A DNA stretch of 45,879 bases from JAZFSZ01 sp036446455 (lineage in GTDB: Bacteria; Pseudomonadota; Gammaproteobacteria; Acidiferrobacterales; JAJDNE01), in NCBI GenBank assembly GCA_036446455.1, contig JAZFSZ010000059.1:1-45879 (forward strand). The letters are read 5' to 3'. The notes under the pieces are model-generated. The model was given only the letters and a program-made list of their open reading frames with translations, was not told the origin of the DNA and ran no database searches. The position numbers were made by a program, and so were the translations under genes. Positions 33,252-41,946 of this stretch are shown here, in pieces. The first letter of the stretch is position 1. Every line of letters begins with the position of its first letter.

Positions 33252-34973
33252 ATGCGTTATTACCTACAGATTGACCTCAATAAAAAGACAGTTGAAAAAG
33301 AGAGTCTGCACGGCGAAGAAATAATTCGTGCCGGGAGATACCTGATCGCGCAAACCCTGCTACGGCTGGACAAGGCGCAGGTGGATCCCCTGTCACCGCA
33401 GAACCCGTTGATATTTTCTGCAGGACCTTTCGCCGGTACCGCCTTCTCCAATGCCAACCGCATCAGCGTTGGCTGCAAGAGTCCGTTGACCGGAGGAATC
33501 AAGGAAGCCAACGCCGGGGGGACTTTCGCCGTCGCCCTGGGCCAGTTATCCATTTCCGGCTTCACCCTGCACCACGCATGCGAGCAGTGGAACATCATTC
33601 ATATCGGGCAGGACGGGGAAGTTAGATTCGAATCGGCCGCGACCTATATGGGAAAAACCAATACCGATGTCGCCGCGCTGCTGCACCAAAAATACGGCAA
33701 GAAAATAAGCCTGGCGCTGTGCGGTCCGGTCGGGGAATACCAGGGACTGCTGGCTGGCATCGCGTTTAGCGACGCCGATAATCGTCCCTCGCGACTGGCG
33801 GCAAGAGGGGGCGTCGGTGCGGTAATGGGCAGCAAGAAAGTCAAGGCGATTGTAGTGGAAATGCACAAGATGCCGGCATTTCACGACCGCAAGAAAGTCA
33901 TGACTGCCGTGCGTCAATACAAAAAAATGCTCGATGAGAGTGCAGCCGTTGCCAATTACAAAGCGCTGGGCACTGCCTTCGTCGCGGACATCAACAATTA
34001 CACTGGCGGGCTGCCGGTAGAAAATTTCAGCCGTGGCCGGTTGGTGGATACAGATATCGAGCCACTGAAGTTGGGTGGGGAATATATCAGGGAACAAAAC
34101 CTGCGACGTGGTGGTGATCAGTCGCATGCCTGCATGCCCGGTTGCGTGATTCAGTGCAGCAATGTCTACGTCGATGAAGACGGTAACGAGTTAGTCTCGC
34201 CAGTCGAGTACGAAACCATCGGATTATTAGGCACCAATTGCGGTATTACCGACCCTGACGATCTGGCGCCATTGAACTTCACCGCGAATGATATAGGCAT
34301 AGACACCATCGAAACCGGGGCCATGATCGGCGTCCTGATGGAAGCGGGACTGGCGAAATTCGGTGATATCGAATTCATGAAAAACATACTGGAACAGATT
34401 AAACAGGGGAGTAAGGAGGGTCGGCTCTGGGCCCAGGGCGCCCACCGCATGGGTGAGCACTACCAGGTGAGACGTGTCCCTGTGATCAAGCAACAGGCAA
34501 TCAGCGCCTACGATCCAAGAGTCAACGAAGTCACGGGCGTGACTATGATGATGACCGCCCAGGGTGCCGACCACACCGCCGGTAACCTGCCGTTTTGGGA
34601 CTGCAAAGACAAGACCACCGATGAAATCGTCGCCGCCAGCATGGCTGCGCAGGTTGCCGCGGCTGCGGCCGATTCGCTCGGGATGTGTATATTCGGTCGA
34701 TCGGTCACCGACGACAACCAGGAATTTATGGCCAATGCCCTTAACGATGCCCACGGTACAAACCTGTCCGCATCATTTCTTTTTGAGTTAGGCAAGGAAA
34801 CTCTGGAACTTGAACATGCATTCAACCAAGCGGCGGGATTCGACATCGGGGACAATGAATTACCGCAGTTTTTTTACGATGAACCTGTCGAACCCACCGG
34901 TAAAGTAGCTCGCTTCCACAGCAAAGATGTGGAACACAGCAACCGGCAATGGTGGGTTCATGGGGGAAAATAG
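33252..34973 (+). CDS. Aldehyde:ferredoxin oxidoreductase family tungsten enzyme
   Basis: A 573-residue AOR-family protein, which binds a tungsten-bispterin cofactor and one 4Fe-4S cluster and oxidises aldehydes with ferredoxin. The N-domain shows LIFSAGPFAGTAF, ISVGCKSPLTGGIKEANAGG and RLAARGGVGAVMGSKKVKAI. Cluster cysteines are CMPGCVIQC with a late Cys in DSLGMCIFG. NDIGIDTIETG and SAYDPRVNEVTGVTMMMTAQGADHTAGNLP supply cofactor contacts. The length is slightly short of the archaeal enzymes but complete. Pairing with MttB is unusual; it might oxidise an aldehyde from the demethylated product, or supply low-potential ferredoxin for corrinoid activation. Both are inference. Confidence 0.9.
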   Translation: MRYYLQIDLNKKTVEKESLHGEEIIRAGRYLIAQTLLRLDKAQVDPLSPQNPLIFSAGPFAGTAFSNANRISVGCKSPLTGGIKEANAGGTFAVALGQLSISGFTLHHACEQWNIIHIGQDGEVRFESAATYMGKTNTDVAALLHQKYGKKISLALCGPVGEYQGLLAGIAFSDADNRPSRLAARGGVGAVMGSKKVKAIVVEMHKMPAFHDRKKVMTAVRQYKKMLDESAAVANYKALGTAFVADINNYTGGLPVENFSRGRLVDTDIEPLKLGGEYIREQNLRRGGDQSHACMPGCVIQCSNVYVDEDGNELVSPVEYETIGLLGTNCGITDPDDLAPLNFTANDIGIDTIETGAMIGVLMEAGLAKFGDIEFMKNILEQIKQGSKEGRLWAQGAHRMGEHYQVRRVPVIKQQAISAYDPRVNEVTGVTMMMTAQGADHTAGNLPFWDCKDKTTDEIVAASMAAQVAAAAADSLGMCIFGRSVTDDNQEFMANALNDAHGTNLSASFLFELGKETLELEHAFNQAAGFDIGDNELPQFFYDEPVEPTGKVARFHSKDVEHSNRQWWVHGGK

Positions 34974-35355
34974 TACTGAGAAGTTAACTATCCCGCCCAT
35001 GAATTATTAACCGGGCTATTGAGCAGGTGCTGCTGTAATACCCAGCACCTGCCTGGCCACTCGCACGGCAGCGCTTGCATCGAGAGCATAGCCCTCGACG
35101 CCAGGATTCAAATTTTTTGCGGTAGCCCAGCGGTTTCGGCGCAATCGGTATCGATCCTCTTTAGTTGACAGCGCCTTTTAACATACTGTAGGATTTTCAG
35201 GTTAATTTTACCTAATTGTTGAATTGCTGGCGGCGCTAATTTTATCAAAAAAATTAGTGGAGCTTCACCCTCGAACCATCGTATCACTGATGCTTTTCAT
35301 TCAAGCGGTATTTTATCTTTAATATCAGGGCTAATTTACGATTCACACATCTACA
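34974..35355. other. Gene-free stretch with a strong hairpin
   Basis: No gene is seen. GCAGGTGCTG (35023-35032) pairs perfectly with CAGCACCTGC (35043-35052) around a 10-nt loop 50 bp after the AOR stop; it may be a terminator although no T-run follows. The remainder is AT-rich and probably holds the promoter of the molybdoprotein. Confidence 0.45.
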
Positions 35356-37611
35356 ATAAAAAAAACCACCCCCGGTACTGTTGCTACACAACAAAGTTTA
35401 GCTGAAAGGCAGGTTGTTGCAGGCATTTGCGGTATTTGTCCGGCAGGCTGTGGCCTGCATATCTCGATTAGCGAAGGCCGTATTGGGCGAGTCGTTCCGT
35501 GGAAAGAACATCCCCTGGGCATATGTTGTGCGCGCGGCGCCCAGGCTGCGGAAATTGTCTATTCACCTGACCGGCTACTCCATCCGCTTAAACGCATCGG
35601 AGATCGAGGGGAAGGAAAATTTGAGCCTGTGAGCTGGGATGAAGCCCTGGATACTATTGCCGACCAATTTAAACAAATTGCCGCTCGCCATGGACCTGAA
35701 GCCGTGTGTGTTCATACCGGGCGCGGCACCTTCGAACAATCCTTGTGCGATCTACTCACCCCGGCGGGCGTACGGGTATCCTCAGCCTGGAATTTGTTGT
35801 TTCCCTTTGGCTCACCCAACACCACTGGCGTAGGATCTATTTGCTATGTGACCCACGGCGTCATCGCTCCAAACACCACTTTTGGCGTGTGGGGCGAAGA
35901 TATAGCGCCTGATATTGAAAACTCGGAAGTCATCGTGATATGGGGCAGCAACCCTGCCACCGATTCTTCACCTGTAGATTTTTCCAGAATTATCAATGCC
36001 CGGAAGCGAGGAGCCAAAGTGATCGTAATCGATCACCAACGCACCCAAACAGCCCGGGCAGCACGAGCGCACTGGCTAGGCATCCGACCGGGCACCGATG
36101 GCGCCCTGGCTTTGAGCATGATTCAGGTGTTGATCGATGAAGAACTCTATGATCACCAATTCGTGGCGAGGTGGACCGTAGGTTTTGAGTCCTTAAAGGA
36201 CTATGTCACTCAGTTCACCCCGGAACGCGTTGAGCAAATCACCTTCATCCCGGCCGCCGAAATCAGGAAAACAGCAAGAGCTATAGCCAGGGCACAAGGC
36301 GCTGCATTGGTTAGTTACACCGGTCTCGAATATACCAACAGCGGCACCCAAAATATTCGGGCTATCTATATATTGTGGGCTTTAACCGGCAATCTCGATG
36401 CCCCTGGCGGTAACCTTATCAAGACTCCGTCAAAGTTTCAGATGAACGGGAGCTGGCGTGTCGCACCACCAACCCATGTAGAGCCAATAGGTAAAGATAA
36501 ATATCCGCTTTACCATCTATACCGTAAAGAAGCCCACGCGATGGAATTGCCGCGGGCTATTTTGCATGACGATCCGTACCCCTTGCGGGCTATGCTGGTT
36601 GTGGGCTCCTCAATAATTACCGCTTATCCCAAACCAGAGCTGTGGCGACGTTGCTTTGCCGCGCTGGATTTTTTAGTCGTGGCAGATCGGTTTTTAACCG
36701 CAGACGCCCTGTACGCTGATATCGTATTGCCCGCTACTACCATGTTCGAAAACGAAACCTATGTCGTGCATGGGCAGTATGTGCAGATACGCGAGCAGAT
36801 AATAGCACCACGCGGCGAGGCTAAATCCGATTGGGATATTGCCATCGCCATCGCCAATCGAATGGGCTATGGCGATGTTTATCCTCAATCGAGTGAAGAT
36901 ATGCTGCGTTGGGCCCTGGCTGGAACCGGTCTCGATCTGGAAACTTTGCGCCAGCATCCGGAAGGTATCCATATGCCCACCCCACCCCAACGATATCGTA
37001 AGTGGGAACTGGGCTTGCTACGCGGTGATCGCCAGGCGGGTTTTGAAACCCCTTCAGGCAAATTTGAAATTGCATCGAGTGTACTGGCCGAGCACGGCTA
37101 TGATGCATTACCGGTTTATATCGATCCCCGGGAAGGACCCATTGCATCACCCCTGATAGCCCAAAAATATCCGCTGGTATTTAACTCCGGGGCCAGAATT
37201 CAGTCGAATTTTCGCTCGCAGCACCACAACATACCGGGTCTGTTGAAGATGCAACCCAACCCTCAGGTCCTGCTGCATCCGCAAGATGCTACCCGTCGCG
37301 AGATTCAAACAGGTGATGCAGTATGGGTAGTATCTCCCCGAGGCAAAGTTCGCTACCAGGCCCGGGTGACAGAAAATATCGTCCCCGGCGTCATCGAAGC
37401 CAATGCTGGCGGCGGTAGTCCCATTGCCTCTGATCCCTGGCGGCAGTGTAATGTGAATGAGCTAACTGATTTTGACAACCGCGACCCCATTTCAGGCTTC
37501 CCGGTTTATAAAGCGCTGCTCTGCGATGTGATCAAGATTTCAGCAGCAGCCGAGACAGCTACGACGGCAATTGTGTCCGGAATTGCCGTGGATACAGTGC
37601 CTGGAGGCTAG
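35356..37611 (+). CDS. Molybdopterin oxidoreductase (DMSO-reductase family), no canonical start codon
   Basis: About 751 residues if read from ATA 35356. The N-terminal 4Fe-4S motif is C25-x2-C28-x3-C32 (GICGICPAGCG) with C57/C58 in HPLGICCARGAQ, then YSPDRLLHPLKR. Molybdopterin segments follow (VIWGSNPATDSSPVD, LTGNLDAPGGN, VVADRFLTADALYADIVLPATTMFE) and a C-terminal cofactor domain (YPLVFNSGARIQSNF, GDAVWVVSPRGKV). No ATG, GTG or TTG occurs in frame from the last stop (35334) until GTG 35629, which would delete the whole cluster motif. Either ATA or ATT initiates, or a start codon mutated (ATG to ATA before KKTTPG). There is no Tat signal, so it is cytoplasmic. Its stop lies inside the MITE target duplication. 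Confidence 0.8.
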   Translation: MKKTTPGTVATQQSLAERQVVAGICGICPAGCGLHISISEGRIGRVVPWKEHPLGICCARGAQAAEIVYSPDRLLHPLKRIGDRGEGKFEPVSWDEALDTIADQFKQIAARHGPEAVCVHTGRGTFEQSLCDLLTPAGVRVSSAWNLLFPFGSPNTTGVGSICYVTHGVIAPNTTFGVWGEDIAPDIENSEVIVIWGSNPATDSSPVDFSRIINARKRGAKVIVIDHQRTQTARAARAHWLGIRPGTDGALALSMIQVLIDEELYDHQFVARWTVGFESLKDYVTQFTPERVEQITFIPAAEIRKTARAIARAQGAALVSYTGLEYTNSGTQNIRAIYILWALTGNLDAPGGNLIKTPSKFQMNGSWRVAPPTHVEPIGKDKYPLYHLYRKEAHAMELPRAILHDDPYPLRAMLVVGSSIITAYPKPELWRRCFAALDFLVVADRFLTADALYADIVLPATTMFENETYVVHGQYVQIREQIIAPRGEAKSDWDIAIAIANRMGYGDVYPQSSEDMLRWALAGTGLDLETLRQHPEGIHMPTPPQRYRKWELGLLRGDRQAGFETPSGKFEIASSVLAEHGYDALPVYIDPREGPIASPLIAQKYPLVFNSGARIQSNFRSQHHNIPGLLKMQPNPQVLLHPQDATRREIQTGDAVWVVSPRGKVRYQARVTENIVPGVIEANAGGGSPIASDPWRQCNVNELTDFDNRDPISGFPVYKALLCDVIKISAAAETATTAIVSGIAVDTVPGG

Positions 37612-37762
37612 GGAAGGTCTGATTTATTCAGACCTTCCCGCAGTACATGGACGTGCTGCCAAAATCAGTGCCGCTAAGGCATTGATTTTGCGAGACAAAC
37701 GAAAATCACACTTTTCGTTTGTCGTCCTCTAAGAATTCATGGATGAATTATTCAGAGGTTCC
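37612..37762. mobile_element. 151-bp IS5-type MITE with CTAG target duplication
   Basis: Terminal inverted repeats GGAAGGTCTGA and, read inward from the other end, GGAACCTCTGA are bounded by CTAG at 37608-37611 and 37763-37766. A 4-bp YTAR duplication is typical of IS5-family insertion. The interior has five successive hairpins: 37611-37639 (12-bp perfect stem), 37640-37659, 37660-37690, 37694-37723 (12-bp perfect stem, GACAAACGAAAA) and 37726-37758. No ORF is present. The left CTAG contains the TAG stop of the molybdoprotein, so insertion preserved the stop. The first hairpin may also terminate transcription. Confidence 0.85.
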
Positions 37763-37767
37763 CTAGT

Positions 37768-38751
37768 TTAATCCTCAAATTTAGATACACGATCGTGTGG
37801 CAAATCGAAATTTAATGCAGGACCTTTCGGTATCAGCTGAGTTGGGTTTACACTGGTATGACTGTAATAATAATGTCGTTTGATATAATCGATATAGACC
37901 GTCTCGGCAATACCTGGCAGCTGATAGAGTTTTCTTAAGTAATTTGATAAGTTTGGATAGTCGGCAATGCGTTTTAAGTTGCATTTAAAATGGCCGACAT
38001 AGACGGCATCAAAACGAACTAAAGTTGTAAATAATCGCCAGTCTGCTTCGGTTATTTGATCACCGAGCAAATATCGTTTATTTGACAGCCTTTCTTCAAC
38101 CCGATTCAGTTCATTAAACAGGCGATCATAGGCTTTCTCGTAAGCTGCCTGCAGGGTTGCAAATCCACAACGATAAACACCGTTATTAATATTGTCGTAA
38201 ATCGGCTGATTAACTTCATCAATCTTCTGGCGTAAAGATTCGGGATAATAATCCGTTTTCACCTCGGTGAATTTATCAAACGCTGAATTGAGCATGCGAA
38301 TGATTTCTGACGATTCATTATTGACAATCGTTTGAAGTTTTTCGTCCCATAAAACAGGGACGGTAATCTGGCCGGTAAATTCTTTATCTGCCCGGGTATA
38401 AATTTCATGCAGATATTTATACGCATGCAAATGATCGATATAGCGCCCTGCTTCAGAAAAAGTCCAGCCTTCATCTAACATATCCGGCTCCACAATTGAT
38501 AAACCAATAATGTGCTCGAGCTTTTTTAGTTTTCTGAAAATTACGGTGCGGTGCGCCCAGGGACAGGCAGCCGATACATACAAATGATATCGATTTGCTT
38601 CTGCCTTGAAGCCTCCCGCTCCAGTGGGTCCAGCACTGCCATCAAAGCTAACCCAGTTTCGAAAAGATGACTCCATGCGATTAAATTCGCCATCTTCAAT
38701 TTCCTTTTCCAGCCAGTTATCCACCAGCTTACCTTTTACTAACATGCCCAT
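37768..38751 (-). CDS. Glutathionyl-hydroquinone reductase (Xi-class GST, YqjG/PcpF-like)
   Basis: A 327-residue Xi-class glutathione transferase that reduces glutathionyl-hydroquinones. The catalytic cysteine is in the signature SAACPWAHRT, with the N-terminal thioredoxin-like fold (RYHLYVSAAC, VPVLWDEKLQTIVNNESSEI) and the helical domain (RYLLGDQITEADWRLFTTLVRFDAVY). The late KRHYYYSH and NPTQLIPKGP are typical of the class. The length is complete. The stop is 2 bp from the MITE target duplication, so the element separates two convergent genes without damaging either. Confidence 0.93.
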   Translation of the reverse strand: MGMLVKGKLVDNWLEKEIEDGEFNRMESSFRNWVSFDGSAGPTGAGGFKAEANRYHLYVSAACPWAHRTVIFRKLKKLEHIIGLSIVEPDMLDEGWTFSEAGRYIDHLHAYKYLHEIYTRADKEFTGQITVPVLWDEKLQTIVNNESSEIIRMLNSAFDKFTEVKTDYYPESLRQKIDEVNQPIYDNINNGVYRCGFATLQAAYEKAYDRLFNELNRVEERLSNKRYLLGDQITEADWRLFTTLVRFDAVYVGHFKCNLKRIADYPNLSNYLRKLYQLPGIAETVYIDYIKRHYYYSHTSVNPTQLIPKGPALNFDLPHDRVSKFED

Positions 38752-38874
38752 CGAGAGTTCCCGTGTCTTTATTAAACTTATCTCTTTTGGGTAAGAGAAA
38801 AGCCAAGGCTTAATTATTTTGCAAGTTTGTTCTCAATACTCAGTATCCCCGGAAATCCTTAACTTGACAATACC

Positions 38875-39426
38875 TCACCAGGTTAAGTCGTCGGGAATCT
38901 GGTAATCGGCGTACGGGTCATCTTCATTTTCTTCTGTGTTAGCTTTCTCGTTGAGTTGTACGATACACTCGGTATCGCGCTGGGCAATTTTTTCTGCCAC
39001 AGGGGCTGGTACAATTTCAAATTTCCTGTCCTTGTTTATCAGTAAAGTAACGATAGCGAGACGACCCTGGGTTAGTTGGATCTTCAGGCTTTCGGTGACG
39101 ACAATATTTTTGACTTTGTTTTCGTAAACGAAACTATAGGGAATCTCGCCCCGGTCTCTATCCAGTTTATTGATCTCTATTAACTGTCTTATTTGAGCAG
39201 CTATCGCTTTTTGATTGGATGTTATTTGTTTTTTCAGATTTAATTCGCGGTCGTGTTCGGCTCTGTTTGCCTGCTTTTGTTGGGCTGAGACTTTAGCCTC
39301 GTTAACAGTTATCCTCCCGGTTTTACGGGCGAAATTAGTCTGTTTTTGCTTGTCTTTATTTGCTTTCTTAGCCCTGTTTTTATCAACCAGGCCAGCCTTA
39401 AGTAATTGATCCTGTAATGATGCCAT
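38875..39426 (-). CDS. DUF2058 (YaiL-like) protein
   Basis: A 183-residue DUF2058 protein, mostly gammaproteobacterial. The N-terminus MASLQDQLLKAGLVDKNRAKK and a lysine/glutamine-rich helical stretch (about residues 15-80, likely coiled coil and possibly nucleic-acid-binding) are typical. A globular C-domain follows (IPYSFVYENKVKNIVV, GRLAIVTL) with an acidic tail (EENEDDPYADYQIPDDLTW). Function is not established. It is a single gene with ATG 39426. Confidence 0.85.
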   Translation of the reverse strand: MASLQDQLLKAGLVDKNRAKKANKDKQKQTNFARKTGRITVNEAKVSAQQKQANRAEHDRELNLKKQITSNQKAIAAQIRQLIEINKLDRDRGEIPYSFVYENKVKNIVVTESLKIQLTQGRLAIVTLLINKDRKFEIVPAPVAEKIAQRDTECIVQLNEKANTEENEDDPYADYQIPDDLTW

Positions 39427-39475
39427 GAGTTATGTCGTGATGTTTCAAGTGAATAGAATATAAAACTGAGAACTG

Positions 39476-40822
39476 TTATTCCAGAAAAACAGGACCGCTC
39501 TGAGGCGGTGACGCCCAGGACACAGGCTCGAGACCGCACCATTCGGCGATAAACAGCGCAATCGTTGCGGTAATCTGCCGGAGCGACTCGAGGCTGACCC
39601 GTTCGTCAAATGCGTGGATATCCCGCGACACCGGACCATAGACCAGGCAGGGGCAGTCGTCGTACAGGACGAAGACCCTGCCGTCCAGGTAACCTGGGGT
39701 CACGAAGGACTCCAGGACACTGTTAAAACTCAGCCCATGCGCCCTGGCCAGCACTCGCTCTGCATCACTGCCCTCCTCCAGCACGTAACCGCGGGCAAAG
39801 AACCCATTGTATTCGATCCGGGGCGGATGATCGGCGAGAAACGGATCGCTATGGCTTTTTTCTTCAAGGCAGGCCTCGATCTCCTTTGCGGCATCCCTGG
39901 GATCGACTCCCGGATAGATCGCCGCGCGAACATCCAGGGTGCACCACGCCGGAACCGACGAGGCCCAGTCGCCCCCGGCAATTTTACCGATATTGATATT
40001 GATCGGGTGATCCAGAGTTTCAAAATATCGGTGCTCGGATCGCCGCTCATTCCATGCTGCTTCGAGTGTTTTCAGCGCCTCAATCAGTCGGTACGCGGCT
40101 TCGATCGCGTTCGCGCCCCGAGCTGCCTCGCGCACGTGAACCGGTCGGCCCTGGACATACACCCGGAACCAGATCACCCCTGCATTCGCGCGCACCAGCA
40201 TGTTTTCCTCGGGCTCTGGAATGAGGGCAGCATCGGCCCGGTAGCCACGCAGCAGGGCAGAGAGCGCACCGTTCCCCGTGCATTCCTCTTCCGTCACCGA
40301 CTGTAGGTGCACGCAGGCCGCCGGCTGGAATCCGAGCGTGCGCAAAGCATCGAGCGCATAGACATTGGCACACAGACCTGCTTTCATGTCAGCTCCGCCA
40401 CGGCCGTACAACCAGTCCCCCTCAATATGTGGCTCGAACGGTGGCCGCGCCCACATCTCCAGCGGGCCGGTGGGCACCACGTCCACGTGTCCGTTCAAAA
40501 TCAGCGAGCGGCCCTGAACACTGGCCGGATGATGTGTACCGACTACGTTAACGGCATTTTCGTAGTTCACCTTGACCGGCGAAAAACCCGGGTGGTCTTC
40601 GATTTCTGTGACGTCAATAGTCCAGCGATCCATCTCGTAGCCTCGGCTGGCCAGTGCGTCATAGAAACAGGCCTGCGCGGTGTGTTCCTGCCCACGCAGC
40701 GAGGCATGGCGCATCATCTCCATGGTGAATTCCAGCTGCTGCTCGAAACCGCTGTCGACGGCGTCGAGGATCGTCCGGGTCAAATCCGGGGCCAGCGGAC
40801 CGGGTGCATAACGCGTTGCCAT
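39476..40822 (-). CDS. M20-family peptidase/deacylase (ArgE/DapE type)
   Basis: A 448-residue dinuclear zinc amidohydrolase. Motifs are SLILNGHVDVVPTG, GRGGADMKAGLCANVYAL, VTEEECTGNG (general base and metal ligand) and a late H in the DIHAFDERV segment. The family removes acyl or carbamoyl groups from amino acids. ATG 40822 is chosen since it follows the amidinotransferase stop by 4 bp with AGGAG at 11-nt spacing; an in-frame start at 40849 would overlap that gene. Tight linkage to the amidinotransferase suggests that it hydrolyses an acylated, carbamoylated or guanidino amino acid in the same pathway. Substrate unknown. Confidence 0.88.
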   Translation of the reverse strand: MATRYAPGPLAPDLTRTILDAVDSGFEQQLEFTMEMMRHASLRGQEHTAQACFYDALASRGYEMDRWTIDVTEIEDHPGFSPVKVNYENAVNVVGTHHPASVQGRSLILNGHVDVVPTGPLEMWARPPFEPHIEGDWLYGRGGADMKAGLCANVYALDALRTLGFQPAACVHLQSVTEEECTGNGALSALLRGYRADAALIPEPEENMLVRANAGVIWFRVYVQGRPVHVREAARGANAIEAAYRLIEALKTLEAAWNERRSEHRYFETLDHPININIGKIAGGDWASSVPAWCTLDVRAAIYPGVDPRDAAKEIEACLEEKSHSDPFLADHPPRIEYNGFFARGYVLEEGSDAERVLARAHGLSFNSVLESFVTPGYLDGRVFVLYDDCPCLVYGPVSRDIHAFDERVSLESLRQITATIALFIAEWCGLEPVSWASPPQSGPVFLE

Positions 40823-40826
40823 AGAA

Positions 40827-41819
40827 TCAGGGGCTCCTGGCAATGGCATGGGTGGAACAGCAAACGCTGCCGCCCCAGTAACTCACGTGATCATACTCGA
40901 TCTCGACCGGCTCCACTCCGCGCCGGACCAGCTCCTCGCCCACGCGGCCGAGCCCCATGGGTAAGACGTAGCGCCTGTCATCAAGGCTGACGCCAACGGT
41001 AGCATAAGCCCTGGCCTCGGCTTCGCTCAGTTCGATCACATCCCAGTCCTTGAGCGGTTGCGGTAACTCACATTGCAATTCATCACGATACAATAGCAGT
41101 ACACCTTCTCGCACCAGCGCCATGATGCCCAACAGGTGCAGGATATTGCCTTTCATGGGCATGGGATGTACCTGGTACCCGAAAGGTTCGATGTAGTTTC
41201 GCAACCATTCGGTGCCGGCACGGTTACTTGCAATATCGGACTCACCCACAAACAAATGATTGCGATAGCAGATGATGTCACCGCCTTCGAGGTAAGGCCC
41301 CGGGCCGCCACTTGACGGCGTAAACGGTTGCGCCGGTGGCATCACCACGTGATGCGTCTTTGAATCAGCCGCGAGCAGGGGTGCGACCAGGTCGCGCAAC
41401 GGGAATACTTCCTTGCGCCGGTACGCGCGCCGGATATTCACTTCGATATAGTGCTTCCCCACCGTGTAAACCGGGTCTGCGGGATAGAGCAGAGAGGCCC
41501 CAGGCTGCAGGTTAGCCAGGTAATGACGCTCCTCCTCGGTAAACGGCCTCGGCCGGTAGACCTGGATGCCGTTTTTTTCATACAGCGCGGCGAGATGATC
41601 CAGTTGCTCCACCGTTTTCCGCCAACGCTCGGGCATGGCCATACGGATATCCAGCGGCTGATCACCGCTTGCCTTGAGCGCCGCTTGGACTTCGTCGTTG
41701 TAATGATGCAGGCTGGGATTGAAGGGTGGCAGAGCCAAACCCTCGGCGCTACCGACGATCACCGCACGCAGCTCACCGAAGTCGGTATACGCACCAAAAT
41801 CCAGATTATTTTGCGTCAT
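40827..41819 (-). CDS. Amidinotransferase family (arginine:glycine amidinotransferase-like)
   Basis: A 330-residue guanidino-group-modifying enzyme with the beta/alpha-propeller layout. Seen are the opening ELRAVIVGSAEGLALPPFNP, GPGPYLEGGDIICYRNHLFVG (catalytic acid region), MKGNILHLLGIMALVREG (catalytic His) and the C-terminal nucleophile Cys in GGSVCCSTHAIA (C320/C321). It could transfer an amidino group from arginine or hydrolyse a guanidino compound; motifs alone do not decide. It is the first gene of a pair with the M20 hydrolase. The first 89 codons are duplicated on the other strand at 9401-9688, 32 kb away. Confidence 0.88.
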   Translation of the reverse strand: MTQNNLDFGAYTDFGELRAVIVGSAEGLALPPFNPSLHHYNDEVQAALKASGDQPLDIRMAMPERWRKTVEQLDHLAALYEKNGIQVYRPRPFTEEERHYLANLQPGASLLYPADPVYTVGKHYIEVNIRRAYRRKEVFPLRDLVAPLLAADSKTHHVVMPPAQPFTPSSGGPGPYLEGGDIICYRNHLFVGESDIASNRAGTEWLRNYIEPFGYQVHPMPMKGNILHLLGIMALVREGVLLLYRDELQCELPQPLKDWDVIELSEAEARAYATVGVSLDDRRYVLPMGLGRVGEELVRRGVEPVEIEYDHVSYWGGSVCCSTHAIARSP

Positions 41820-41946
41820 GATTCAATAAGGTATACGCATATTTTTGACACTAATTACTTTAGTTAACAGCATCATTTAAACACAGGTTTAAAGCTGCGG
41901 CGATGTTCCCTGTTATCTCCGACACACAACATTCGTACGAAAATTG

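Noticed and set aside
35629..35640. GTG 35629 as the start of the molybdoprotein
   Set aside because: It would delete the in-frame 4Fe-4S motif and about 90 conserved residues encoded directly upstream.
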